DNA of 64,000 nt from Ramlibacter cellulosilyticus (GTDB lineage: Bacteria > Pseudomonadota > Gammaproteobacteria > Burkholderiales > Burkholderiaceae_C): NCBI RefSeq assembly GCF_014297465.1, contig NZ_JACORT010000013.1, forward strand, positions 1-64,000. The letters run 5' to 3'. A program made the translations under genes and the position numbers. This document shows positions 10,679 to 18,426 of the stretch, piece by piece. Every line of letters starts with the position of its first letter. The stretch's first letter is position 1. Under the pieces are notes generated by a model. It worked only from the letters and a program-made list of their open reading frames with translations, was not told the DNA's origin and made no database searches.

Positions 10679-11116
10679 ATGACCTTGGCCAAGACGGATG
10701 CCGGGCTGCGGATGCTCAAGGACCGGGCGAGCGGGCTCTCGCCCCGGCAGCGCGCGGCCCTGATCCTGTTCGACGGCCAGCGCTCGCTGGAGGAGGTCCT
10801 GGCGGCCACTTCCGCGGGCGGCGTCACGCGGGCCGACATCGAGCACCTCCTGGACCTCGGGCTCGTCGCCGACCAGCCTCCGATGCAGCCGTTCAGCGAT
10901 TCGGGCCCCGGCGGCCTGGACCGCGACCGCTACCTGCAGGCCTACGCCGTGGCCACCGCCCTCACGGCGGAACTGGGGGGCAAGTGGGGCAACCTGGACC
11001 TGGCGGTCGAGGCGGCGAACAACCTCGAGGAACTGGAAGCCCTGGCGCCCCGCATCCGCTCCGCCGTCGGCCCCCTGAAGTTCGCCAGGCTCGAGGCGCT
11101 GCTGCGCCCCCGCTGA
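10679..11116 (+). CDS. Conserved hypothetical protein (145 aa)
   Basis: Soluble, mostly helical 145-residue protein with no signal peptide or membrane segment. Residues 15-60 (GLSPRQRAALILFDG to EHLLDLGLV) look like a small winged-helix or helical-bundle unit. A Pro/Ser-rich linker follows, then a second helical block from about residue 80. GGAGAAG stands 8 nt before the ATG. It is isolated from the preceding permease by a terminator and lies 119 bp before rpsF. I recall similar unnamed proteins in Comamonadaceae but know of no function. Confidence 0.8.
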   Translation: MTLAKTDAGLRMLKDRASGLSPRQRAALILFDGQRSLEEVLAATSAGGVTRADIEHLLDLGLVADQPPMQPFSDSGPGGLDRDRYLQAYAVATALTAELGGKWGNLDLAVEAANNLEELEALAPRIRSAVGPLKFARLEALLRPR

Positions 11117-11160
11117 GCCACGGCCCGTCCCGCTGCCCGGCAGCCATCCGCCCGGCGGGC

Positions 11161-11166
11161 TATAAT
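11161..11166 (+). promoter_or_regulatory. Probable -10 box of the rpsF operon
   Basis: A perfect TATAAT in GC-rich DNA, 70 bp before the rpsF start codon. No good -35 element is seen at the standard distance. Confidence 0.55.
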
Positions 11167-11235
11167 CGCGGGCTTCGCCTTGCCGCACCCCGTCTTGACG
11201 CCGGAGGCGGCTGTTCCAACCCACAAGGAGTATGA

Positions 11236-11601
11236 ATGCGTCACTATGAAATCGTCTTGCTGATCCACCCGGATCAGAGCGAGCAGGTTCCGGCCATGCT
11301 GGAGCGCTACAAGGGCATGATCACCGCCGGCAACGGCAAGGTGCACCGTGTCGAGGACTGGGGCCGCCGCCAGCTGGCCTACCAGATCAACAAGCTCGCC
11401 AAGGCCCACTTCCTGTGCATCAACATCGAGGCCGACCAGGCCGTGATGTCCGAGCTGGAGCATGCCTTCCGCTTCAACGATGCCGTGCTGCGCCACCTGA
11501 CCGTGGTCAAGAAGAAGGCCGACACCGGCCCGTCCTCCATGATGAAGACCGTGGAGCGCGAGGAAGCCCGCAAGGCGCAACAGGCGGAGTTCCAGTCGTA
11601 A
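11236..11601 (+). CDS. rpsF: 30S ribosomal protein S6
   Basis: 121-residue small-subunit protein starting MRHYEIVLLIHPDQSEQVP, the classic S6 N-terminus, with the family core GRRQLAYQINK. In the ribosome it pairs with S18, encoded two genes downstream. AAGGAG lies 6-7 nt before the ATG. It heads the conserved rpsF-priB-rpsR-rplI order. Confidence 0.98.
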   Translation: MRHYEIVLLIHPDQSEQVPAMLERYKGMITAGNGKVHRVEDWGRRQLAYQINKLAKAHFLCINIEADQAVMSELEHAFRFNDAVLRHLTVVKKKADTGPSSMMKTVEREEARKAQQAEFQS

Positions 11602-11621
11602 GCGACCGGCTCTCGCCGGGT

Positions 11622-11912
11622 GTGAACCAGACGATCCTGAGCGCGCGTATCGCGGAGGCCCAAGCCCTGCGCTACACGCCGGCCGGACTCCCGGCCCTCG
11701 ACCTGCGGCTCGAACACGAGTCGGAAGTCCGCGAAGCGGGCGCCCAGCGGCAGGTGAGGGTGGAAGTCAGGGCGGTGGCCTTCGGGACGGATGCGGAAAC
11801 GCTCGCGCGGCAGGCGATCGGCAGCGCATTCCGGTTCACCGGATTCCTGGCCGCTCCCCGCCACGGCAAGCACCCGGTCCTGCACATCCAGTCATTCCAG
11901 CAAGACACTTAA
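11622..11912 (+). CDS. priB: Primosomal replication protein N (PriB)
   Basis: Small single-stranded-DNA-binding OB-fold protein (96 residues) that links PriA to DnaT/DnaB loading during replication restart. LRYTPAGLPALDLRLEHESE and the C-terminal FTGFLA are typical of PriB, and the position between rpsF and rpsR is diagnostic. GTG at 11622 is taken as start since it gives the usual length and the usual distance to the LRYTPAG motif; its ribosome site is weak, so translation may be coupled to rpsF, which ends 20 bp earlier. Confidence 0.92.
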   Translation: MNQTILSARIAEAQALRYTPAGLPALDLRLEHESEVREAGAQRQVRVEVRAVAFGTDAETLARQAIGSAFRFTGFLAAPRHGKHPVLHIQSFQQDT

Positions 11913-11928
11913 TTCGTAGAGGTCCACC

Positions 11929-12210
11929 ATGGCCACGTTCAAGAAGTTCAACAAGGACAAGCGTCCGAAGCGCAACACCCAGTCGCTGCTGTTCAAGCGC
12001 AAGCGCTTCTGCCGCTTCACCGTCGCCGGCGTCGAAGAGATCGATTACAAGGACATCGACACCCTGCGCGACTTCATCTCCGAAAACGGCAAGATCATCC
12101 CGGCGCGCCTGACCGGCACCCGCGCGATCTACCAGCGCCAGCTGAACACCGCCATCAAGCGCGCGCGCTTCCTGGCCCTGCTGCCGTACTCCGACCAGCA
12201 CCGCATCTGA
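11929..12210 (+). CDS. rpsR: 30S ribosomal protein S18
   Basis: 93 residues, Lys/Arg-rich N-terminus (FKKFNKDKRPKRNTQ), then the S18 core YKDIDTLRDFISENGKI and the C-terminal RQLNTAIKRARFLALLPY. Binds S6 on the platform of the small subunit. It begins 17 bp after priB and ends 11 bp before rplI. Confidence 0.98.
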   Translation: MATFKKFNKDKRPKRNTQSLLFKRKRFCRFTVAGVEEIDYKDIDTLRDFISENGKIIPARLTGTRAIYQRQLNTAIKRARFLALLPYSDQHRI

Positions 12211-12220
12211 GGAAGTAGCC

Positions 12221-12673
12221 ATGCAAGTCATCCTGCTCGAGAAAGTCGTCAACCTGGGCAACCTGGGCGAGATCGTGAAGGTGCGTGACGGCTACGCCCG
12301 CAACTTCCTGATCCCGCAAGGCCGCGCCCGCCGCGCCACCGAAGCGAACAAGGCCGAATTCGAAGCCAAGCGCGCCGAACTGGAGAAGCAGGCCGCCGCC
12401 AAGCTGTCCGACGCGCAAGCGCAAGGCGAGAAGCTGTCCGGCCAGACCGTCAAGCTGACCCAGAAGGCCGGCGTGGACGGCCGCCTGTTCGGCTCCGTCA
12501 CCAACTTCGACATCGCCGAGGAACTCGGCAAGATGGGTTATCCCGTCGCGAAGGCCCAGGTGCGCATGCCCAACGGCCCGATCAAGACCGTCGGCGACAG
12601 CACCGTCTCCGTGGCCCTGCACACGGACGTCGTGGTCGACATCAACGTCACGGTCTACGGCGAGACGGCGTAA
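12221..12673 (+). CDS. rplI: 50S ribosomal protein L9
   Basis: 150 residues with the L9 N-terminal RNA-binding domain (MQVILLEKVVNLGNLGEIV, GYARNFLIPQG), a long charged linker helix (residues 45-80) and a C-terminal domain. GAGGAAG lies upstream of the ATG. Last gene of the ribosomal run, followed by a terminator. Confidence 0.98.
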   Translation: MQVILLEKVVNLGNLGEIVKVRDGYARNFLIPQGRARRATEANKAEFEAKRAELEKQAAAKLSDAQAQGEKLSGQTVKLTQKAGVDGRLFGSVTNFDIAEELGKMGYPVAKAQVRMPNGPIKTVGDSTVSVALHTDVVVDINVTVYGETA

Positions 12674-12690
12674 GCCGCTCCGTCCAGGGA

Positions 12691-12717
12691 AAGCCGCCTT
12701 CGGGCGGCTTTTTCTTT
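12691..12717 (+). terminator. Terminator after rplI
   Basis: AAGCCGCC-TTCG-GGCGGCTT stem followed by TTTCTTT, 18 bp past the rplI stop. The UUCG tetraloop is a stable one. Confidence 0.9.
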
Positions 12718-12782
12718 GGGGTGCGGAGAAAAGAACGCAGAAAGACCCGCAAGCCACGGCCATCTCCACAGGCAGCAGCGAC

Positions 12783-12791
12783 TTATCCACA
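12783..12791 (+). promoter_or_regulatory. DnaA box upstream of dnaB
   Basis: TTATCCACA matches the DnaA consensus TTATNCACA exactly, 77 bp before the dnaB start. A weaker relative, ATCTCCACA, lies at about 12762-12770. It suggests DnaA-linked control of dnaB expression. Confidence 0.6.
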
Positions 12792-12867
12792 GAAGCTCCC
12801 CAGCGTTATCACTGGACATGCTTACAGGGGCGGCTGGACAATCCATGCCTGAGAAACGAGTGAGTCC

Positions 12868-15327
12868 ATGTCCGCCGTCCTGAGCACCGTCGAAGACGAT
12901 TTCCCCCGCGACCGGCAGGTGGCGCAGCTGCGCATCCCGCCCCATTCCATCGAGGCCGAGTCCAGCGTGCTCGGCGGCCTGCTGCTGGACAACGGTGCCT
13001 GGGACCGCGTCGGCGACCTGCTGGTCGACGAGCACTTCTACCGCTACGAACACAAGCTGATCTATGGCGCCATCGGCGGCCTCGTCAACGGCAACAAGCC
13101 GGCGGACGTGATCACCGTCTTCGAGGCGTTGCAGTCGCAGGGCAAGGCGGAGGAAATCGGCGGCCTGGCGTACCTCAACTCGCTCGCGCAGTACGTGCCG
13201 AGCGCCGCGAACATCCGGCGCTACGCGGAGATCGTGCGCGAGCGCTCCATCCTCCGCAAGCTGATCTCGGCCTCCGACGAGATCGCCACCCAGTCCTTCA
13301 ACACGCAGGGCAAGCCGGTCGAGAAGATCCTCGACGAGGCGGAGCAGAAGATCTTCAACATCGGCGAGGAGGGCTCCCGCTCCAAGCAGGGCTTCCGGGG
13401 GATGGACAGCCTGGTCGTGGAACTGCTGGACCGCGTCCAGGAGATGGCCGACAACCCGAACGACATCACGGGCGTGCCGACCGGCTTCTACGACTTCGAC
13501 CGCATGACCTCGGGCATGCAGGCGGGCGACCTGATCATCCTGGCGGCACGCCCCTCGATGGGCAAGGCGCAGCCGCTGGATGCGCGCGTGCGCACCCGCA
13601 CCGGCTGGAAGGCGATGGGCGACCTGGAAGTGGGGGACGCACTGGCGTCGGTCGACGGGCGTCCTTCGATCGTCACCGGCCTCTACCCGCAAGGCGTGAA
13701 GCAGGTCTACCGCGTCACCTTCTCCGACGGCCGTTCGGCGGAATGCTGCGCCGAACACCTCTGGAAGGTGCATTGCCGGCATTGGGACGCGCCCAGGGTC
13801 ATCGCCACGACCGAGCTCATGGCGTTGCTGGCCAGGAAGCGCTACCAGGGCCGCGTCTGGATCGAGCCGGCGACCGGCGACTTCGGGCATGACGAGCCGC
13901 TGCCGGTCGACCCGTGGGTGCTGGGCGCGCTCCTCGGCGACGGCTGCCTCACGCGCACCGGCAGCGTGATGTTCTCCAGCGCGTCCCTGGAGGCGCTGGC
14001 CCGCATGGAAGTCCGCGTGGGCGAGCCGATGACGCTCGTGCACGCGGGTGCCGATGACTACCGCATCGTTCGGGACGGCGGGGCGCATGCCAAGGGGGTG
14101 CAAGGCGTCCGGCCGAATCCCCTGCGCCAGGCCCTGCAGGACCTGGAGCTCTCCGGGCTCCCGAGCGAGCGCAAGTTCATCCCGCGGGTGTACCTCGAGG
14201 CGAACCGCGCAGCGCGCCTGGACCTCCTGCGCGGCCTGCTCGACACCGATGGCTGGGTGGAGAAGTGGGGCAGCATCCGCTTCTCGACCGCGAGCCGGCA
14301 GCTCGCCGATGACGTGGCGGAGCTCGTGCGCTCCCTCGGCGGCTGGTGCTCCATCACGGCCAAGCAACCGCACTTCACGAACGCAGCGGGCGAGCGCGTT
14401 CCCGGCCTGCCGGCCTGGGTCTGCCACATCAGCCATCCGCGGCCGCGCAGCCTGTTCCTGCTGTCGGAGAAGCAGGCGCGGGCGCCGGAGTCCGGGCTGC
14501 GCAAGAAGCGGCTGACCGTCACCGCCATCGAACCCACCCGCGAGGTGGCATGCCAGTGCATCTCCGTCAGCCATCCTGAGCACCTGTACATCACGGACGG
14601 CGACGTCGTCACCCACAACACCTCCCTGGCCATCAACATCGCCGAGCACGTCGCCCTCAACGAAGGCCTGCCCGTCGCCGTGTTCTCCATGGAAATGGGT
14701 GCCGCGCAGCTCGCCGTGCGTATCGTGGGCTCGATCGGCCGCATCGACCAGGGCCACCTGCGCACCGGCAAGCTCACCGACGACGAGTGGCCGCGCCTGA
14801 CCGAGGCCATCGAGAAGCTGCGCAACATCCAGCTGCACATCGACGAGACGCCGGGCCTGTCGGTGAGCGAACTGCGCGCGAACGCGCGGCGCCTGGCGCG
14901 CCAGTGCGGCGGCAAGCTGGGCCTGATCGTGGTCGACTACATCCAGCTGATGAGCGTGTCCAGCGGCATGAGCGACGAGAACCGCGCCACGGCCGTGGGC
15001 GAGATCTCGCGGGGCCTCAAGATGCTGGCCAAGGAGCTCGGCTGCCCGCTGATCGCGCTGTCGCAGCTGTCGCGCGCGGTGGAGCAGCGCACGGACAAGC
15101 GTCCCATGATGTCGGACCTGCGGGAATCCGGCGCCATCGAGCAGGACGCGGACGTGATCATGTTCATCTACCGCGACGACTACTACAACAAGGACACCAA
15201 GGAGCCCGGCGTCTCCGAGGTGATCATCAGCAAGCAGCGTAACGGCCCGACCGGCACCGTGAAGCTGGCCTTCCTGAAGCAGCTGACCAAGTTCGAGAAT
15301 CTCGCCTCGGGCAACGCCGACTTCTAG
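12868..15327 (+). CDS. dnaB: Replicative DNA helicase DnaB precursor containing an intein
   Basis: Hexameric 5'-3' helicase that drives the replication fork. The reading frame codes for 819 residues, but residues 234-584 are an intein; the joined exteins are 468 residues (E. coli 471). The N-terminal domain (about 15-125) and linker precede the RecA-like ATPase. The insert splits the Walker A motif, ARPSMGK | TSLAINIA, so helicase activity requires splicing. After the insert come Walker B (LIVVDYIQLM) and the DnaB signature RESGAIEQDAD. It has its own start 194 bp after rplI, with a DnaA box in between. Confidence 0.97.
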   Translation: MSAVLSTVEDDFPRDRQVAQLRIPPHSIEAESSVLGGLLLDNGAWDRVGDLLVDEHFYRYEHKLIYGAIGGLVNGNKPADVITVFEALQSQGKAEEIGGLAYLNSLAQYVPSAANIRRYAEIVRERSILRKLISASDEIATQSFNTQGKPVEKILDEAEQKIFNIGEEGSRSKQGFRGMDSLVVELLDRVQEMADNPNDITGVPTGFYDFDRMTSGMQAGDLIILAARPSMGKAQPLDARVRTRTGWKAMGDLEVGDALASVDGRPSIVTGLYPQGVKQVYRVTFSDGRSAECCAEHLWKVHCRHWDAPRVIATTELMALLARKRYQGRVWIEPATGDFGHDEPLPVDPWVLGALLGDGCLTRTGSVMFSSASLEALARMEVRVGEPMTLVHAGADDYRIVRDGGAHAKGVQGVRPNPLRQALQDLELSGLPSERKFIPRVYLEANRAARLDLLRGLLDTDGWVEKWGSIRFSTASRQLADDVAELVRSLGGWCSITAKQPHFTNAAGERVPGLPAWVCHISHPRPRSLFLLSEKQARAPESGLRKKRLTVTAIEPTREVACQCISVSHPEHLYITDGDVVTHNTSLAINIAEHVALNEGLPVAVFSMEMGAAQLAVRIVGSIGRIDQGHLRTGKLTDDEWPRLTEAIEKLRNIQLHIDETPGLSVSELRANARRLARQCGGKLGLIVVDYIQLMSVSSGMSDENRATAVGEISRGLKMLAKELGCPLIALSQLSRAVEQRTDKRPMMSDLRESGAIEQDADVIMFIYRDDYYNKDTKEPGVSEVIISKQRNGPTGTVKLAFLKQLTKFENLASGNADF
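13567..14619 (+). other. Class 3 intein with LAGLIDADG homing endonuclease, in DnaB
   Basis: A 351-residue in-frame insert between Lys233 and Thr585 of the precursor. It starts with Ala (AQPLDARVRT) rather than the nucleophile Cys or Ser. It carries the Trp-Cys-Thr signature of class 3 inteins: Trp66 at block B position 12 (counting from Gly55; His64 is at position 10), Cys331 in block F (CISV), and Thr349 before the terminal His-Asn (VVTHN); the +1 residue is Thr. Class 3 inteins splice through the block F Cys. Between blocks B and F are two endonuclease motifs, VLGALLGDG and LRGLLDTDG, both with their Asp, so homing activity may be retained. Its base composition resembles the host gene. Confidence 0.93.
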
Positions 15328-15407
15328 GAAGTGGTTTAACGCCGATTTCCTACGCCGCGCGGGCGGCGCGCGCGTGATCCTCCGGAACAACACACCGGAG
15401 ACACAGC

Positions 15408-15806
15408 ATGGCGCGCGAAGAGATCGACCTGTTGCCGACCCTGGCGGAAGCCTCGGCCCCCTTCCTGGCCACCGAGCACCTGCAGCCCGAGATCGACGAC
15501 GAGGCGTCGCCGATCGAGAAGCTCAAGGCCGTGGACGAGGCCCGTGACGGCTTCCCGGGAGAGCACTGGATGGTGCTCGCGATGGGCGTCGCCGTGTGGC
15601 AGTTCACCCGCAAGGACCGCCGCTGGTACGTGCGGGCCCTCGGCGGCTTCCTCGCGACCACGCTCGTCGCGCGCGCCGCCAGCGGCCGCCAGGGCCTGTC
15701 GAAGGTGCTGCGCTACACGCCGCTGGGGCGCGGCATCAGCGCGTGCCCGCCGTGCACGCAGGAGCGGCTGGACGCCCGGAAGCGGGCGTCTGCCACTCAC
15801 CACTGA
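15408..15806 (+). CDS. Hypothetical protein (132 aa)
   Basis: Unrecognised protein. The N-terminal half is acidic (EIDLLPTLAEAS to EEASPIEKL-type sequence, residues 5-45). A hydrophobic stretch at about 52-62 (WMVLAMGVAVWQF) is followed by a basic patch (RKDRRWYVR) and a second apolar segment (about 77-90), suggesting weak membrane association. The C-terminal third has CPPC at about residues 113-116. CGGAGA lies 7 nt before the ATG. It starts 80 bp after dnaB and is convergent with the PhoH gene. Confidence 0.7.
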   Translation: MAREEIDLLPTLAEASAPFLATEHLQPEIDDEASPIEKLKAVDEARDGFPGEHWMVLAMGVAVWQFTRKDRRWYVRALGGFLATTLVARAASGRQGLSKVLRYTPLGRGISACPPCTQERLDARKRASATHH

Positions 15807-15894
15807 CCCTCCGTCGCCGTCGCGCATGCGGCGCTTGATGGATGTCAGGGGCGGTTGAAGTCCTCGATGTCCCACCGAACCCGGTGAAGACCAA

Positions 15895-15922
15895 GAAAAA
15901 AGGGGCGCGATGCGCCCCTTTT
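15895..15922. terminator. Bidirectional terminator between the hypothetical gene and phoH-type gene
   Basis: GGGGCGC-GAT-GCGCCCC stem flanked by A-run and T-run, so it has terminator form on both strands. It lies between two convergent genes. Confidence 0.85.
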
Positions 15923-15936
15923 CCATGCCCGTGCGG

Positions 15937-17625
15937 TCAGAGCACTTCGCTCGCGAAATCCGCCAGCCGCGAGCGCTCGCCGCGGGCCAGCGTGATGTGC
16001 CCGCTGTGGGGCCAGCCCTTGAACTTGTCGACCGCGAACGTGAGGCCGGAGGAGCCTTCCGTGAGGTAGGGCGTGTCGATCTGCGCCAGGTTGCCCATGC
16101 AGATGATCTTGGAGCCCGGCCCCGCGCGCGTGATCAGCGTCTTCATCTGCTTGGGCGTCAGGTTCTGCGCCTCGTCGATGATGACGTACTTGTTCAGGAA
16201 GGTCCGCCCGCGCATGAAGTTCATGCTCTTGATCTTGATCTTCGAGCGGATCAGCTCGTTCGTGGCGGCGCGGCCCCATTCGCCGGCGCTACCTTCGGTC
16301 TTGCCGAGCACCTCGAGGTTGTCGTCGAGGGCGCCCATCCAGGGGCCCATCTTCTCCTCCTCGGTGCCGGGGAGGAAGCCGATGTCCTCGCCGACGCTCA
16401 CCGTGGCGCGCGTCATGATGATCTCGGTATAGCGGCGCTCGTCCAGCACCTGGGTGAGGCCCGCGGCCAGCGCCATCAGCGTCTTGCCGGTGCCCGCCGT
16501 GCCGGACAGCGTCACGAAGTCGACCTCCGGATCCATCAGCAGGTTCATCGCGAAGTTCTGCTCGCGGTTGCGCGTCGTGACGCCCCAGACGGCGTTCTTC
16601 AGGTGGCCGTAGTCCTTCAGCGTCTTGAGCACCGCGGTCTTGCCGCGAATCTCGATCACGCGCGCATACAGGCTCGGCTCGCCGGGCGCCTCGAAGAACA
16701 CGAACTGGTTGATGAACAGGCTGGGCACGATGGGCCCGCTGATCCGGTAGAAGGTGTGCTGGCCCGACTGCCAGCTCTCCACCGTCTTGCCGTGCTTGGA
16801 CCAGAAGTCCGCGGGCAGGGCGAGCGAACCCGAGTACATCAGGTCCAGGTCGTCCAGCGTCTTGTCGTTGCGGTAGTCCTCGGTGTTCAGGCCCAGCGCG
16901 CGCGCCTTGACGCGCATGTTGATGTCCTTGGACACCAGCACCACCTGCCGCGGCGCGTGCTTCTCCTGCAGCGCCTGCACGACGCTCAGGATCTGGTTGT
17001 CCGCCTTGCCCGGCGGCAGGCCCATGGGCAGGCCCGTGGGCGACAGCGGCATGGTCTGGAAGAACAGGCAGCCGCCGGACTCCTTGTGCCCGGTGCTGTC
17101 GAGGCGCAGGCCGTCCTTGATGTCGGCGCCCTGGGCGCTCGCGAGCTGGTCCAGCGAACGGCTGGCCTGCCGGGCGTTGCGCGCGACTTCGGTCGTGCCC
17201 TTCTTGTGGCCGTCCAGCTCCTCCAGCACGACCATCGGCAGGAAGATGTCGTGCTCGTCGAAGCGGAACAGGCTCATCGGGTCGTGCATCAGGACGTTGG
17301 TGTCCAGCACGAAGACCTTGGACGGGCCCGTCGATCTCTTCTTCTTGGGCTGCGGCGCGGGGACGGTGACGTCCTTCTTCTTGCGCGCCGGCTGCGGCTC
17401 CTCGAGGTAGGTCTCGACTTCGGCGTCGTACGCGCCCGCGGGCACGTCGCCGCCGCCTGCGCGGGGGTCGAAATCGTCCTGGGCCTGCGGGTGCTCGGCG
17501 AGCACGCTATCGGCCGAAGGCGCCTCCGATTTTCGCGCCGCCTTGTGCGAGGACCGGGCCGGGGCGTCGAAGGCTTCCGGCGAGAGCATGGCAGCGCGCT
17601 TGGTCGGGGCGGGGGGCAGGGGCAT
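15937..17625 (-). CDS. PhoH family protein with PIN domain (PhoH2-like ATPase)
   Basis: 562 residues. An N-terminal low-complexity region (1-100, KKKD/KKKRS stretches) is followed by a PIN RNase domain (KVFVLDTNVLMHD, about 103-240) and a C-terminal PhoH ATPase with Walker A GTAGTGKT near residue 375 and Walker B YVIIDEAQN. PIN-PhoH proteins couple RNA cleavage to ATP-driven RNA unwinding; the cellular role in proteobacteria is unsettled. Acidic PIN residues (Asp in VLDTN, Glu in LEELDGHKK) are present, so the nuclease site looks intact. Downstream end is a strong bidirectional terminator. Confidence 0.9.
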   Translation of the reverse strand: MPLPPAPTKRAAMLSPEAFDAPARSSHKAARKSEAPSADSVLAEHPQAQDDFDPRAGGGDVPAGAYDAEVETYLEEPQPARKKKDVTVPAPQPKKKRSTGPSKVFVLDTNVLMHDPMSLFRFDEHDIFLPMVVLEELDGHKKGTTEVARNARQASRSLDQLASAQGADIKDGLRLDSTGHKESGGCLFFQTMPLSPTGLPMGLPPGKADNQILSVVQALQEKHAPRQVVLVSKDINMRVKARALGLNTEDYRNDKTLDDLDLMYSGSLALPADFWSKHGKTVESWQSGQHTFYRISGPIVPSLFINQFVFFEAPGEPSLYARVIEIRGKTAVLKTLKDYGHLKNAVWGVTTRNREQNFAMNLLMDPEVDFVTLSGTAGTGKTLMALAAGLTQVLDERRYTEIIMTRATVSVGEDIGFLPGTEEEKMGPWMGALDDNLEVLGKTEGSAGEWGRAATNELIRSKIKIKSMNFMRGRTFLNKYVIIDEAQNLTPKQMKTLITRAGPGSKIICMGNLAQIDTPYLTEGSSGLTFAVDKFKGWPHSGHITLARGERSRLADFASEVL

Positions 17626-17661
17626 GGGTGGTACGACTTCCTGTTGAGGTACGGCGGAAAC

Positions 17662-17695
17662 AAAAAAGCCGCCAGGCGGGCCGGGCGGCTTCTTC
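17662..17695 (-). terminator. Terminator between bcp and the PhoH gene
   Basis: On the minus strand a GCCGCC/GGCGGC stem is followed by TTTTTT. It lies 137 bp past the bcp stop and 37 bp before the PhoH start codon. Confidence 0.75.
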
Positions 17696-17831
17696 GGGAC
17701 TGACGGTGATGACGCTTCGCGTCTCGATCAACGGCATGAGCCCATTATGCATAGCAGGCGTGACAGGACAATGTCGGACGCCATGCTGTTGTGCTGGAGC
17801 ATCAAAGCCCAGCCGTAGGCCAGCGGGAGGC

Positions 17832-18308
17832 TCAGGCAGCCTTCTTCAGCAGCTTCACGGCCTTCAGCACGTCGTCCACGTGGCCCGGAACCTTCAGGCC
17901 ACGCCACTCCTGCTTCAGGATGCCGTCGGCGCCCACCAGGAAGGTGCTGCGCTCGATGCCCTTCACCTTCTTGCCGTACATGATCTTGTTCTTCACCACG
18001 CCGAACATGTGGCACATCTTCTCTTCGGTGTCGGCGATCAGCTCGAAGGGCAGTTCGAGCTTGGTCTTGAACTCGTCGTGCGACTTCATGTTGTCGCGCG
18101 AGACGCCCAGCACCACGGCGCCGGCCTTCACGAAGTCCTTGTACTTGTCACGGAACTGCATCGCCTCGGTGGTGCAGCCCGGGGTGTTGTCCTTCGGGTA
18201 GAAGTACAGCACCAGGATCTGCCCCAGGTGGGACGTGTTGGTCACCTTGATGCCGCCGGTGGCGTTCGCTTCGAATTCTGGAAGGGGTTTGTTGACAACG
18301 ATCGCCAT
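17832..18308 (-). CDS. bcp: Thioredoxin-dependent peroxiredoxin (BCP/PrxQ family)
   Basis: 158-residue cytoplasmic peroxidase that reduces H2O2 and organic peroxides using thioredoxin. Peroxidatic Cys45 sits in TPGCTTEA. Position 50, the usual resolving Cys of E. coli BCP, is Met here, so the canonical Cys45-Cys50 pair is missing. Another Cys at position 99 (EKMCHMFG) could serve instead, or the enzyme works by a 1-Cys route. Third peroxide-scavenging gene of the window with ahpC and ahpF, but not in the same operon. Confidence 0.93.
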   Translation of the reverse strand: MAIVVNKPLPEFEANATGGIKVTNTSHLGQILVLYFYPKDNTPGCTTEAMQFRDKYKDFVKAGAVVLGVSRDNMKSHDEFKTKLELPFELIADTEEKMCHMFGVVKNKIMYGKKVKGIERSTFLVGADGILKQEWRGLKVPGHVDDVLKAVKLLKKAA

Positions 18309-18426
18309 AGGTCCTGGTGCGGTGTGTGGTTCTGTGTGACAGTCTGCGCGGTGGCGGCAAGGCTACGCGCAGGCCCGGCCGCAACTGGAGATTTTACCGC
18401 CAAACGCCTCTTCGGCGCCTCCTGCT

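Noticed and set aside
8852..11224. A 790-codon antisense frame over the MHS permease
   Set aside because: No ribosome site or motif, and the permease frame has clear transporter signatures.
13567..14619. A frameshift or foreign gene fusion inside dnaB
   Set aside because: The insert keeps frame throughout and has all intein blocks at exact boundaries, so it is an intein and not damage.
12655..15393. A 912-codon open frame antisense to dnaB
   Set aside because: Same GC effect; its coding pattern follows dnaB codons in reverse and it shows no family motif.
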